Below are positions 1 through 13,126 of a DNA stretch of 64,000 nt, piece by piece. Every line of letters starts with the position of its first letter. Within the stretch, counting starts at the first letter, position 1. The position numbers were made by a program, and so were the translations under genes. The notes below the pieces were generated by a model. That model made no database searches. It saw nothing but the letters and a program-made list of their open reading frames with translations, and was not told the origin of the DNA. This stretch comes from Pisaster brevispinus. Lineage: Eukaryota; Echinodermata; Asteroidea; Forcipulatida; Asteriidae. The stretch spans positions 584,773-648,772 of the forward strand of contig JAMKCF010000051.1 of the NCBI GenBank assembly GCA_023634235.1. The letters are read 5' to 3'.

Positions 1-1711
1 CAAAAACCAAATAAGGATGGTCAAATCACCCTCAAGGCAATATCGGATCTGCACAAATTTAAAACCACCGTAAAGCCCGTCTCAAGGGCTCTCTCTCCCG
101 TGAATTTGGGCTCGCTGGCGATTCTGTAGGCGAGGCTAGCGGCCCGGATGTTAGGCCTACCCCTAACAGATATTGAAAAAACCCAGGGGCCGGCTGCGAA
201 GCAAGTCATGCCGGCCGGGGCAATGGCCTGAAAAAAATTCGAGGTGAGTATGGGAATAACTTCCGATCTAGGAGGGTTAGAGAGATGAATTTTTGACCTG
301 GCTCTGCCTTAGGTATCCCTGCATCCGAAAATTTGACTTATACGGCCGCTGCGGGCAGGCTTCACACCGGAAAAAGACCGACAAGCGGGGACACTACAAA
401 CCCCCCGCAAAACATCTTTAACGCGTTTTTGCTGTCGAAGAGACAAAAACTAAATAAGGATGGTCAAATCACCCTCAAGGCAATATCGGATCTGCACAAA
501 TTTAATACCACCGTAAAGCCCGTCTCAAGGGCTCTCTCTCCCGTGAATTTGGGCTCGCTGGCGATTCTGTAGGCGAGGCTAGCGGCCCGGATGTTAGGCC
601 TACCCCTAACAGATATTGAAAAAACCCAGGGGCCGGCTGCGAAGCAAGTCTTGCCGGCCGGGGCAATGGCCTGAAAAAAATTCGAGGTGAGTTTGGGAAT
701 AACTTCCGATCTAGGAGGGTTAGAGAGATGAATTTTTGACCTGGCTCTGCCTTAGGTATCCCTGCATCCGAAAATTTCACTTTTACGGCCGCTGCGGGCA
801 GGCTTCACACCGGAAAAGACCGACAAGCGGGGACACTACAAACCCCCCGCAAAACATCTTTAACGCGTTTTTGCTGTCGAAGAGACAAAAACCAAATAAG
901 GATGGTCAAATCACCCTCAAGGCAATATCGGATCTGCACAAATTTAAAACCACCGTAAAGCCCGTCTCAAGGGCTCTCTCTCCCGTGAATTTGGGCTCGC
1001 TGGCGATTCTGTAGGCGAGGCTAGCGGCCCGGATGTTAGGCCTACCCCTAACAGATATTGAAAAAACCCAGGGGCCGGCTGCGAAGCAAGTCATGCCGGC
1101 CGGGGCAATGGCCTGAAAAAAATTCGAGGTGAGTATGGGAATAACTTCCGATCTAGGAGGGTTAGAGAGATGAATTTTTGACCTGGCTCTGCCTTAGGTA
1201 TCCCTGCATCCGAAAATTTGACTTATACGGCCGCTGCGGGCAGGCTTCACACCGGAAAAAGACCGACAAGCGGGGACACTACAAACCCCCCGCAAAACAT
1301 CTTTAACGCGTTTTTGCTGTCGAAGAGACAAAAACTAAATAAGGATGGTCAAATCACCCTCAAGGCAATATCGGATCTGCACAAATTTAATACCACCGTA
1401 AAGCCCGTCTCAAGGGCTCTCTCTCCCGTGAATTTGGGCTCGCTGGCGATTCTGTAGGCGAGGCTAGCGGCCCGGATGTTAGGCCTACCCCTAACAGATA
1501 TTGAAAAAACCCAGGGGCCGGCTGCGAAGCAAGTCTTGCCGGCCGGGGCAATGGCCTGAAAAAAATTCGAGGTGAGTTTGGGAATAACTTCCGATCTAGG
1601 AGGGTTAGAGAGATGAATTTTTGACCTGGCTCTGCCTTAGGTATCCCTGCATCCGAAAATTTCACTTTTACGGCCGCTGCGGGCAGGCTTCACACCGGAA
1701 AAGACCGACAA

Positions 1712-1735
1712 GCGGGGACACTACAAACCCCCCGC
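1712..1735 (+). other. Hairpin 1 of the 442-bp monomer (representative copy)
   Basis: GCGGGG at 1712-1717 pairs perfectly with CCCCGC at 1730-1735 around a 12-base loop. The element recurs in most monomers. In the monomers near 14895 and 15779 both arms changed together to GTGGGG and CCCCAC, which keeps the pairing. In right-edge monomers with CAAACTTCCGC the stem shrinks to GCGG/CCGC. It may act as DNA cruciform or RNA, or be accidental. The sequence shows only the symmetry. Confidence 0.55.
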
Positions 1736-1843
1736 AAAACATCTTTAACGCGTTTTTGCTGTCGAAGAGACAAAAACCAAATAAGGATGGTCAAATCACC
1801 CTCAAGGCAATATCGGATCTGCACAAATTTAAAACCACCGTAA

Positions 1844-1860
1844 AGCCCGTCTCAAGGGCT
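1844..1860 (+). other. Hairpin 2 of the 442-bp monomer (representative copy)
   Basis: AGCCC at 1844-1848 pairs with GGGCT at 1856-1860 around the loop GTCTCAA. It is short, but it is retained in nearly all monomers of the array. The right-edge monomers near 29489 and 34267, where GGGCTCACATTCC follows, still keep both arms. Confidence 0.45.
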
Positions 1861-1918
1861 CTCTCTCCCGTGAATTTGGGCTCGCTGGCGATTCTGTAGG
1901 CGAGGCTAGCGGCCCGGA

Positions 1919-1938
1919 TGTTAGGCCTACCCCTAACA
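1919..1938 (+). other. Hairpin 3 of the 442-bp monomer (representative copy)
   Basis: TGTTAGG at 1919-1925 pairs perfectly over seven bases with CCTAACA at 1932-1938 around the six-base loop CCTACC. In right-edge copies with GGATGTAAGG the left arm has one mismatch, and in those with TTAGGACTACCCC only the loop changes. Confidence 0.55.
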
Positions 1939-1957
1939 GATATTGAAAAAACCCAGG

Positions 1958-1986
1958 GGCCGGCTGCGAAGCAAGTCATGCCGGCC
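1958..1986 (+). other. Hairpin 4 of the 442-bp monomer, all-GC stem (representative copy)
   Basis: GGCCGGC at 1958-1964 pairs with GCCGGCC at 1980-1986, a seven-base stem made only of G and C with a 15-base loop. It is the strongest fold in the monomer. The A/B diagnostic change (GTCTTGCC versus GTCATGCC) falls in the loop and leaves the stem intact. The stem is broken in only a few copies, such as those with CTTGCCTGCC near 17905 and 19230. Confidence 0.6.
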
Positions 1987-4900
1987 GGGGCAATGGCCTG
2001 AAAAAAATTCGAGGTGAGTATGGGAATAACTTCCGATCTAGGAGGGTTAGAGAGATGAATTTTTGACCTGGCTCTGCCTTAGGTATCCCTGCATCCGAAA
2101 ATTTGACTTATACGGCCGCTGCGGGCAGGCTTCACACCGGAAAAAGACCGACAAGCGGGGACACTACAAACCCCCCGCAAAACATCTTTAACGCGTTTTT
2201 GCTGTCGAAGAGACAAAAACTAAATAAGGATGGTCAAATCACCCTCAAGGCAATATCGGATCTGCACAAATTTAATACCACCGTAAAGCCCGTCTCAAGG
2301 GCTCTCTCTCCCGTGAATTTGGGCTCGCTGGCGATTCTGTAGGCGAGGCTAGCGGCCCGGATGTTAGGCCTACCCCTAACAGATATTGAAAAAACCCAGG
2401 GGCCGGCTGCGAAGCAAGTCTTGCCGGCCGGGGCAATGGCCTGAAAAAAATTCGAGGTGAGTTTGAGAATAACTTCCGATCTAGGAGGGTTAGAGAGATG
2501 AATTTTTGACCTGGCTCTGCCTTAGGTATCCCTGCATCCGAAAATTTCACTTTTACGGCCGCTGCGGGCAGGCTTCACACCGGAAAAGACCGACAAGCGG
2601 GGACACTACAAACCCCCCGCAAAACATCTTTAACGCGTTTTTGCTGTCGAAGAGACAAAAACCAAATAAGGATGGTCAAATCACCCTCAAGGCAATATCG
2701 GATCTGCACAAATTTAAAACCACCGTAAAGCCCGTCTCAAGGGCTCTCTCTCCCGTGAATTTGGGCTCGCTGGCGATTCTGTAGGCGAGGCTAGCGGCCC
2801 GGATGTTAGGCCTACCCCTAACAGATATTGAAAAAACCCAGGGGCCGGCTGCGAAGCAAGTCATGCCGGCCGGGGCAATGGCCTGAAAAAAATTCGAGGT
2901 GAGTTTGGGAATAACTTCCGATCTAGGAGGGTTAGAGAGATGAATTTTTGACCTGGCTCTGCCTTAGGTATCCCTGCATCCGAAAATTTGACTTATACGG
3001 CCGCTGCGGGCAGGCTTCACACCGGAAAAAGACCGACAAGCGGGGACACTACAAACCCCCCGCAAAACATCTTTAACGCGTTTTTGCTGTCGAAGAGACA
3101 AAAACTAAATAAGGATGGTCAAATCACCCTCAAGGCAATATCGGATCTGCACAAATTTAATACCACCGTAAAGCCCGTCTCAAGGGCTCTCTCTCCCGTG
3201 AATTTGGGCTCGCTGGCGATTCTGTAGGCGAGGCTAGCGGCCCGGATGTTAGGCCTACCCCTAACAGATATTGAAAAAACCCAGGGGCCGGCTGCGAAGC
3301 AAGTCTTGCCGGCCGGGGCAATGGCCTGAAAAAAATTCGAGGTGAGTTTGGGAATAACTTCCGATCTAGGAGGGTTAGAGAGATGAATTTTTGACCTGGC
3401 TCTGCCTTAGGTATCCCTGCATCCGAAAATTTCACTTTTACGGCCGCTGCGGGCAGGCTTCACACCGGAAAAGACCGACAAGCGGGGACACTACAAACCC
3501 CCCGCAAAACATCTTTAACGCGTTTTTGCTGTCGAAGAGACAAAAACCAAATAAGGATGGTCAAATCACCCTCAAGGCAATATCGGATCTGCACAAATTT
3601 AAAACCACCGTAAAGCCCGTCTCAAGGGCTCTCTCTCCCGTGAATTTGGGCTCGCTGGCGATTCTGTAGGCGAGGCTAGCGGCCCGGATGTTAGGCCTAC
3701 CCCTAACAGATATTGAAAAAACCCAGGGGCCGGCTGCGAAGCAAGTCATGCCGGCCGGGGCAATGGCCTGAAAAAAATTCGAGGTGAGTTTGGGAATAAC
3801 TTCCGATCTAGGAGGGTTAGAGAGATGAATTTTTGACCTGGCTCTGCCTTAGGTATCCCTGCATCCGAAAATTTGACTTATACGGCCGCTGCGGGCAGGC
3901 TTCACACCGGAAAAAGACCGACAAGCGGGGACACTACAAACCCCCCGCAAAACATCTTTAACGCGTTTTTGCTGTCGAAGAGACAAAAACTAAATAAGGA
4001 TGGTCAAATCACCCTCAAGGCAATATCGGATCTGCACAAATTTAATACCACCGTAAAGCCCGTCTCAAGGGCTCTCTCTCCCGTGAATTTGGGCTCGCTG
4101 GCGATTCTGTAGGCGAGGCTAGCGGCCCGGATGTTAGGCCTACCCCTAACAGATATTGAAAAAACCCAGGGGCCGGCTGCGAAGCAAGTCATGCCGGCCG
4201 GGGCAATGGCCTGAAAAAAATTCGAGGTGAGTTTGGGAATAACTTCCGATCTAGGAGGGTTAGAGAGATGAATTTTTGACCTGGCTCTGCCTTAGGTATC
4301 CCTGCATCCGAAAATTTGACTTATACGGCCGCTGCGGGCAGGCTTTACACCGGAAAAAGACCGACAAGCGGGGACACTACAAACCCCCCGCAAAACATCT
4401 TTAACGCGTTTTTGCTGTCGAAGAGACAAAAACTAAATAAGGATGGTCAAATCACCCTCAAGGCAATATCGGATCTGCACAAATTTAATACCACCGTAAA
4501 GCCCGTCTCAAGGGCTCTCTCTCCCGTGAATTTGGGCTCGCTGGCGATTCTGTAGGCGAGGCTAGCGGCCCGGATGTTAGGCCTACCCCTAACAGATATT
4601 GAAAAAACCCAGGGGCCGGCTGCGAAGCAAGTCTTGCCGGCCGGGGCAATGGCCTGAAAAAAATTCGAGGTGAGTTTGGGAATAACTTCCGATCTAGGAG
4701 GGTTAGAGAGATGAATTTTTGACCTGGCTCTGCCTTAGGTATCCCTGCATCCGAAAATTTCACTTTTACGGCCGCTGCGGGCAGGCTTCACACCGGAAAA
4801 GACCGACAAGCGGGGACACTACAAACCCCCCGCAAAACATCTTTAACGCGTTTTTGCTGTCGAAGAGACAAAAACCAAATAAGGATGGTCAAATCACCCT

Positions 4901-7900
4901 CAAGGCAATATCGGATCTGCACAAATTTAAAACCACCGTAAAGCCCGTCTCAAGGGCTCTCTCTCCCGTGAATTTGGGCTCGCTGGCGATTCTGTAGGCG
5001 AGGCTAGCGGCCCGGATGTTAGGCCTACCCCTAACAGATATTGAAAAAACCCAGGGGCCGGCTGCGAAGCAAGTCATGCCGGCCGGGGCAATGGCCTGAA
5101 AAAAATTCGAGGTGAGTTTGGGAATAACTTCCGATCTAGGAGGGTTAGAGAGATGAATTTTTGACCTGGCTCTGCCTTAGGTATCCCTGCATCCGAAAAT
5201 TTCACTTTTACGGCCGCTGCGGGCAGGCTTCACACCGGAAAAGACCGACAAGCGGGGACACTACAAACCCCCCGCAAAACATCTTTAACGCGTTTTTGCT
5301 GTCGAAGAGACAAAAACCAAATAAGGATGGTCAAATCACCCTCAAGGCAATATCGGATCTGCACAAATTTAAAACCACCGTAAAGCCCGTCTCAAGGGCT
5401 CTCTCTCCCGTGAATTTGGGCTCGCTGGCGATTCTGTAGGCGAGGCTAGCGGCCCGGATGTTAGGCCTACCCCTAACAGATATTGAAAAAACCCAGGGGC
5501 CGGCTGCGAAGCAAGTCATGCCGGCCGGGGCAATGGCCTGAAAAAAATTCGAGGTGAGTTTGGGAATAACTTCCGATCTAGGAGGGTTAGAGAGATGAAT
5601 TTTTGACCTGGCTCTGCCTTAGGTATCCCTGCATCCGAAAATTTGACTTATACGGCCGCTGCGGGCAGGCTTCACACCGGAAAAGACCGACAAGCGGGGA
5701 CACTACAAACCCCCCGCAAAACATCTTTAACGCGTTTTTGCTGTCGAAGAGACAAAAACTAAATAAGGATGGTCAAATCACCCTCAAGGCAATATCGGAT
5801 CTGCACAAATTTAATACCACCGTAAAGCCCGTCTCAAGGGCTCTCTCTCCCGTGAATTTGGGCTCGCTGGCGATTCTGTAGGCGAGGCTAGCGGCCCGGA
5901 TGTTAGGCCTACCCCTAACAGATATTGAAAAAACCCAGGGGCCGGCTGCGAAGCAAGTCTTGCCGGCCGGGGCAATGGCCTGAAAAAAATTCGAGGTGAG
6001 TTTGGGAATAACTTCCGATCTAGGAGGGTTAGAGAGATGAATTTTTGACCTGGCTCTGCCTTAGGTATCCCTGCATCCGAAAATTTCACTTTTACGGCCG
6101 CTGCGGGCAGGCTTCACACCGGAAAAGACCGACAAGCGGGGACACTACAAACCCCCCGCAAAACATCTTTAACGCGTTTTTGCTGTCGAAGAGACAAAAA
6201 CCAAATAAGGATGGTCAAATCACCCTCAAGGCAATATCGGATCTGCACAAATTTAAAACCACCGTAAAGCCCGTCTCAAGGGCTCTCTCTCCCGTGAATT
6301 TGGGCTCGCTGGCGATTCTGTAGGCGAGGCTAGCGGCCCGGATGTTAGGCCTACCCCTAACAGATATTGAAAAAACCCAGGGGCCGGCTGCGAAGCAAGT
6401 CATGCCGGCCGGGGCAATGGCCTGAAAAAAATTCGAGGTGAGTTTGGGAATAACTTCCGATCTAGGAGGGTTAGAGAGATGAATTTTTGACCTGGCTCTG
6501 CCTTAGGTATCCCTGCATCCGAAAATTTGACTTATACGGCCGCTGCGGGCAGGCTTCACACCGGAAAAAGACCGACAAGCGGGGACACTACAAACCCCCC
6601 GCAAAACATCTTTAACGCGTTTTTGCTGTCGAAGAGACAAAAACTAAATAAGGATGGTCAAATCACCCTCAAGGCAATATCGGATCTGCACAAATTTAAT
6701 ACCACCGTAAAGCCCGTCTCAAGGGCTCTCTCTCCCGTGAATTTGGGCTCGCTGGCGATTCTGTAGGCGAGGCTAGCGGCCCGGATGTTAGGCCTACCCC
6801 TAACAGATATTGAAAAAACCCAGGGGCCGGCTGCGAAGCAAGTCTTGCCGGCCGGGGCAATGGCCTGAAAAAAATTCGAGGTGAGTTTGGGAATAACTTC
6901 CGATCTAGGAGGGTTAGAGAGATGAATTTTTGACCTGGCTCTGCCTTAGGTATCCCTGCATCCGAAAATTTCACTTTTACGGCCGCTGCGGGCAGGCTTC
7001 ACACCGGAAAAGACCGACAAGCGGGGACACTACAAACCCCCCGCAAAACATCTTTAACGCGTTTTTGCTGTCGAAGAGACAAAAACCAAATAAGGATGGT
7101 CAAATCACCCTAAAGGCAATATCGGATCTGCACAAATTTAATACCACCGTAAAGCCCGTCTCAAGGGCTCTCTCTCCCGTGAATTTGGGCTCGCTGGCGA
7201 TTCTGTAGGCGAGGCTAGCGGCCCGGATGTTAGGCCTACCCCTAACAGATATTGAAAAAACCCAGGGGCCGGCTGCGAAGCAAGTCATGCCGGCCGGGGC
7301 AATGGCCTGAAAAAAATTCGAGGTGAGTTTGGGAATAACTTCCGATCTAGGAGGGTTAGAGAGATGAATTTTTTAGACCTGGCTCTGCCTTAGGTATCCC
7401 TGCATCCGAAAATTTGACTTTTACGGCCGCTGCGGGCAGGCTTCACACCGGAAAAAGACCGACAAGCGGGGACACTACAAACCCCCCGCAAAACATCTTT
7501 AACGCGTTTTTGCTGTCGAAGAGACAAAAACTAAATAAGGATGGTCAAATCACCCTCAAGGCAATATCAGATCTGCACAAATTTAATACCACCGTAAAGC
7601 CCGTCTCAAGGGCTCTCTCTCCCGTGAATTTGGGCTCGCTGGCGATTCTGTAGGCGAGGCTAGCGGCCCGGATGTTAGGCCTACCCCTAACAGATATTGA
7701 AAAAACCCAGGGGCCGGCTGCGAAGCAAGTCATGCCGGCCGGGGCAATGGCCTGAAAAAAATTCGAGGTGAGTTTGGGAATAACTTCCGATCTAGGAGGG
7801 TTAGAGAGATGAATTTTTGACCTGGCTCTGCCTTAGGTATCCCTGCATCCGAAAATTTGACTTTTACGGCCGCTGCGGGCAGGCTTCACACCGGAAAAAG

Positions 7901-10900
7901 ACCGACAAGCGGGGACACTACAAACCCCCCGCAAAACATCTTTAACGCGTTTTTGCTGTCGAAGAGACAAAAACTAAATAAGGATGGTCAAATCACCCTC
8001 AAGGCAATATCGGATCTGCACAAATTTAATACCACCGTAAAGCCCGTCTCAAGGGCTCTCTCTCCCGTGAATTTGGGCTCGCTGGCGATTCTGTAGGCGA
8101 GGCTAGCGGCCCGGATGTTAGGCCTACCCCTAACAGATATTGAAAAAACCCAGGGGCCGGCTGCGAAGCAAGTCTTGCCGGCCGGGGCAATGGCCTGAAA
8201 AAAATTCGAGGTGAGTTTGGGAATAACTTCCGATCTAGGAGGGTTAGAGAGATGAATTTTTGACCTGGCTCTGCCTTAGGTATCCCTGCATCCGAAAATT
8301 TCACTTTTACGGCCGCTGCGGGCAGGCTTCACACCGGAAAAGACCGACAAGCGGGGACACTACAAACCCCCCGCAAAACATCTTTAACGCGTTTTTGCTG
8401 TCGAAGAGACAAAAACCAAATAAGGATGGTCAAATCACCCTCAAGGCAATATCGGATCTGCACAAATTTAAAACCACCGTAAAGCCCGTCTCAAGGGCTC
8501 TCTCTCCCGTGAATTTGGGCTCGCTGGCGATTCTGTAGGCGAGGCTAGCGGCCCGGATGTTAGGCCTACCCCTAACAGATATTGAAAAAACCCAGGGGCC
8601 GGCTGCGAAGCAAGTCATGCCGGCCGGGGCAATGGCCTGAAAAAAATTCGAGGTGAGTTTGGGAATAACTTCCGATCTAGGAGGGTTAGAGAGATGAATT
8701 TTTGACCTGGCTCTGCCTTAGGTATCCCTGCATCCGAAAATTTGACTTTTACGGCCGCTGCGGGCAGGCTTCACACCGGAAAAGACCGACAAGCGGGGAC
8801 ACTACAAACCCCCCGCAAAACATTTTTAACGCGTTTTTGCTGTCGAAGAGACAAAAACTAAATAAGGATGGTCAAATCACCCTCAAGGCAATATCGGATC
8901 TGCACAAATTTAATACCACCGTAAAGCCCGTCTCAAGGGCTCTCTCTCCCGTGAATTTGGGCTCGCTGGCGATTCTGTAGGCGAGGCTAGCGGCCCGGAT
9001 GTTAGGCCTACCCCTAACAGATATTGAAAAAACCCAGGGGCCGGCTGCGAAGCAAGTCTTGCCGGCCGGGGCAATGGCCTGAAAAAAATTCGAGGTGAGT
9101 TTGGGAATAACTTCCGATCTAGGAGGGTTAGAGAGATGAATTTTTGACCTGGCTCTGCCTTAGGTATCCCTGCATCCGAAAATTTCACTTTTACGGTCGC
9201 TGCGGGCAGGCTTCACACCGGAAAAGACCGACAAGCGGGGACACTACAAACCCCCCGCAAAACATCTTTAACGCGTTTTTGCTGTCGAAGAGACAAAAAC
9301 CAAATAAGGATGGTCAAATCACCCTCAAGGCAATATCGGATCTGCACAAATTTAAAACCACCGTAAAGCCCGTCTCAAGGGCTCTCTCTCCCGTGAATTT
9401 GGGCTCGCTGGCGATTCTGTAGGCGAGGCTAGCGGCCCGGATGTTAGGCCTACCCATAACAGATATTGAAAAAACCCAGGGGCCGGCTGCGAAGCAAGTC
9501 ATGCCGGCCGGGGCAATGGCCTGAAAAAAATTCGAGGTGAGTTTGGGAATAACTTCCGATCTAGGAGGGTTAGAGAGATGAATTTTTGACCTGGCTCTGC
9601 CTTAGGTAACCCTGCATCCGAAAATTTGACTTTTACGGCCGCTGCGGGCAGGCTTCACACCGGAAAAAGACCGACAAGCGGGGACACTACAAACCCCCCG
9701 CAAAACATCTTTAACGCGTTTTTGCTGTCGAAGAGACAAAAACTAAATAAGGATGGTCAAATCACCCTCAAGGCAATATCGGATCTGCACAAATTTAATA
9801 CCACCGTAAAGCCCGTCTCAAGGGCTCTCTCTCCCGTGAATTTGGGCTCGCTGGCGATTCTGTAGGCGAGGCTAGCGGCCCGGATGTTAGGCCTACCCCT
9901 AACAGATATTGAAAAAACCCAGGGGCCGGCTGCGAAGCAAGTCTTGCCGGCCGGGGCAATGGCCTGAAAAAAATTCGAGGTGAGTTTGGGAATAACTTCC
10001 GATCTAGGAGGGTTAGAGAGATGAATTTTTGACCTGGCTCTGCCTTAGGTATCCCTGCATCCGAAAATTTCACTTTTACGGCCGCTGCGGGCAGGCTTCA
10101 CACCGGAAAAGACCGACAAGCGGGGACACTACAAACCCCCCGCAAAACATCTTTAACGCGTTTTTGCTGTCGAAGAGACAAAAACCAAATAAGGATGGTC
10201 AAATCACCCTCAAGGCAATATCGGATCTGCACAAATTTAAAACCACCGTAAAGCCCGTCTCAAGGGCTCTCTCTCCCGTGAATTTGGGCTCGCTGGCGAT
10301 TCTGTAGGCGAGGCTAGCGGCCCGGATGTTAGGCCTACCCCTAACAGATATTGAAAAAACCCAGGGGCCGGCTGCGAAGCAAGTCATGCCGGCCAGGGCA
10401 ATGGCCTGAAACAAATTCGATGTGAGTTTGGGAATAACTTCCGATCTAGGAGGGTTAGAGAGATGAATTTTTGACCTGGCTCTGCCTTAGGTATCCCTGC
10501 ATCCGAAAATTTGACTTTTACGGCCGCTGCGGGCAGGCTTCACACCGGAAAAAGACCGACAAGCGGGGACACTACAAACCCCCCGCAAAACATCTTTAAC
10601 GCGTTTTTGCTGTCGAAGAGACAAAAACTAAATAAGGATGGTCAAATCACCCTCAAGGCAATATCGGATCTGCACAAATTTAATACCACCGTAAAGCCCG
10701 TCTCAAGGGCTCTCTCTCCCGTGAATTTGGGCTCGCTGGCGATTCTGTAGGCGAGGCTAGCGGCCCGGATGTTAGGCCTACCCCTAACAGATATTGAAAA
10801 AACCCAGGGGCCGGCTGCGAAGCAAGTCTTGCCGGCCGGGGCAATGGCCTGAAAAAAATTCGAGGTGAGTTTGGGAATAACTTCCGATCTAGGAGGGTTA

Positions 10901-13126
10901 GAGAGATGAATTTTTGACCTGGCTCTGCCTTAGGTATCCCTGCATCCGAAAATTTCACTTTTACGGCCGCTGCGGGCAGGCTTCACACCGGAAAAGACCG
11001 ACAAGCGGGGACACTACAAACCCCCCCGCAAAACATCTTTAACGCGTTTTTGCTGTCGAAGAGACAAAAACCAAATAAGGATGGTCAAATCACCCTCAAG
11101 GCAATATCGGATCTGCACAAATTTAAAACCACCGTAAAGCCCGTCTCAAGGGCTCTCTCTCCCGTGAATTTGGGCTCGCTGGCGATTCTGTAGGCGAGGC
11201 TAGCGGCCCGGATGTTAGGCCTACCCCTAACAGATATTGAAAAAACCCAGGGGCCGGCTGCGAAGCAAGTCATGCCGGCCGCGGCAATGGCCTGAAAAAA
11301 ATTCGAGGTGAGTTTGGGAATAACTTCCGATCTAGGAGGGTTAGAGAGATGAATTTTTGACCTGGCTCTGCCTTAGGTATCCCTGCATCCGAAAATTTGA
11401 CTTTTACGGCCGCTGCGGGCAGGCTTCACACCGGAAAAAAGACCGACAAGCGGGGACACTACAAACCCCCCGCAAAACATCTTTAACGCGTTTTTGCTGT
11501 CGAAGAGACAAAAACTAAATAAGGATGGTCAAATCACCCTCAAGGCAATATCGGATCTGCACAAATTTAATACCACCGTAAAGCCCGTCTCAAGGGCTCT
11601 CTCTCCCGTGAATTTGGGCTCGCTGGCGATTCTGTAGGCGAGGCTAGCGGCCCGGATGTTAGGCCTACCCCTAACAGATATTGAAAAAACCCAGGGCCGG
11701 CTGCGAAGCAAGTCTTGCCGGCCGGGGCAATGGCCTGAAAAAAATTCGAGGTGAGTTTGGGAATAACTTCCGATCTAGGAGGGTTAGAGAGATGAATTTT
11801 TGACCTGGCTCTGCCTTAGGTATCCCTGCATCCGAAAATTTCACTTTTACGGCCGCTGCGGGCAGGCTTCACACCGGAAAAGACCGACAAGCGGGGACAC
11901 TACAAACCCCCCGCAAAACATCTTTAACGCGTTTTTGCTGTCGAAGAGACAAAAACCAAATAAGGATGGTCAAATCACCCTCAAGACAATATCGGATCTG
12001 CACAAATTTAATACCACCGTAAAGCCCGTCTCAAGGGCTCTCTCTCCCGTGAATTTGGGCGCGCTGGCGATTCTGTAGGCGAGGCTAGCGGCCCGGATGT
12101 TAGGCCTACCCCTAACAGATATTGAAAAAACCCAGGGGCCGGCTGCGAAGCAAGTCTTGCCGGCCGGGGCAATGGCCTGAAAAAAATTCGAGGTGAGTTT
12201 GGGAATAACTTCCGATCTAGGAGGGTTAGAGAGATGAATTTTTGACCTGGCTCTGCCTTAGGTATCCCTGCATCCGAAAATTTCACTTTTACGGCCGCTG
12301 CGGGCAGGCTTCACACCGGAAACGACCGACAAGCGGGGACACTACAAACCCCCCGCAAAACATCTTTAACGCGTTTTTGCTGTCGAAGAGACAAAAACCA
12401 AATAAGGATGGTCAAATCACCCTCAAGGCAATATCGGATCTGCACAAATTTAAAACCACCGTAAAGCCCGTCTCAAGGGCTCTCTCTCCCGTGAATTTGG
12501 GCTCGCTGGCGATTCTGTAGGCGAGGCTAGCGGCCCGGATGTTAGGCCTACCCCTAACAGATATTGAAAAAACCCAGGGGCCGGCTGCGAAGCAAGTCAT
12601 GCCGGCCGGGGCAATGGCCTGAAAAAAATTCGAGGTGAGTTTGGGAATAACTTCCGATCTAGGAGGGTTAGAGAGATGAATTTTTGACCTGGCTCTGCCT
12701 TAGGTATCCCTGCATCCGAAAATTTGACTTTTACGGCCGCTGCGGGCAGGCTTCACACCGGAAAAAGACCGACAAGCGGGGACACTACAAACCCCCCGCA
12801 AAACATCTTTAACGCGTTTTTGCTGTCGAAGAGACAAAAACTAAATAAGGATGGTCAAATCACCCTCAAGGCAATATCGGATCTGCACAAATTTAATACC
12901 ACCGTAAAGCCCGTCTCAAGGGCTCTCTCTCCCGTGAATTTGGGCTCGCTGGCGATTCTGTAGGCGAGGCTAGCGGCCCGGATGTTAGGCCTACCCCTAA
13001 CAGATATTGAAAAAACCCAGGGGCCGGCTGCGAAGCAAGTCTTGCCGGCCGGGGCAATGGCCTGAAAAAAATTCGAGGTGAGTTTGGGAATAACTTCCGA
13101 TTTAGGAGGGTTAGAGAGATGAATTT

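Larger units (their letters stand above)
1..13126 (+). repeat. Dimeric higher-order repeat (A+B, 885 bp) section of array 1
   Basis: Two monomer types alternate. Type A reads TTTGACTTATACGG (TTTGACTTTTACGG from 7414 on), GGAAAAAGACC, AACTAAATAAGG, TTTAATACC and GTCTTGCC, and is 443 bp long. Type B reads TTTCACTTTTACGG, GGAAAAGACC, ACCAAATAAGG, TTTAAAACC and GTCATGCC, and is 442 bp long. Equivalent A positions fall at 333, 1218, 2103, 2988 and 3873, exactly 885 bp apart. The alternation breaks at 3873/4316 (A-A), 4719/5161 (B-B), 7414/7857 (A-A) and 11800/12242 (B-B). Copies of the same type are almost identical, which indicates recent homogenisation of the dimer rather than of the monomer. 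Confidence 0.93.
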
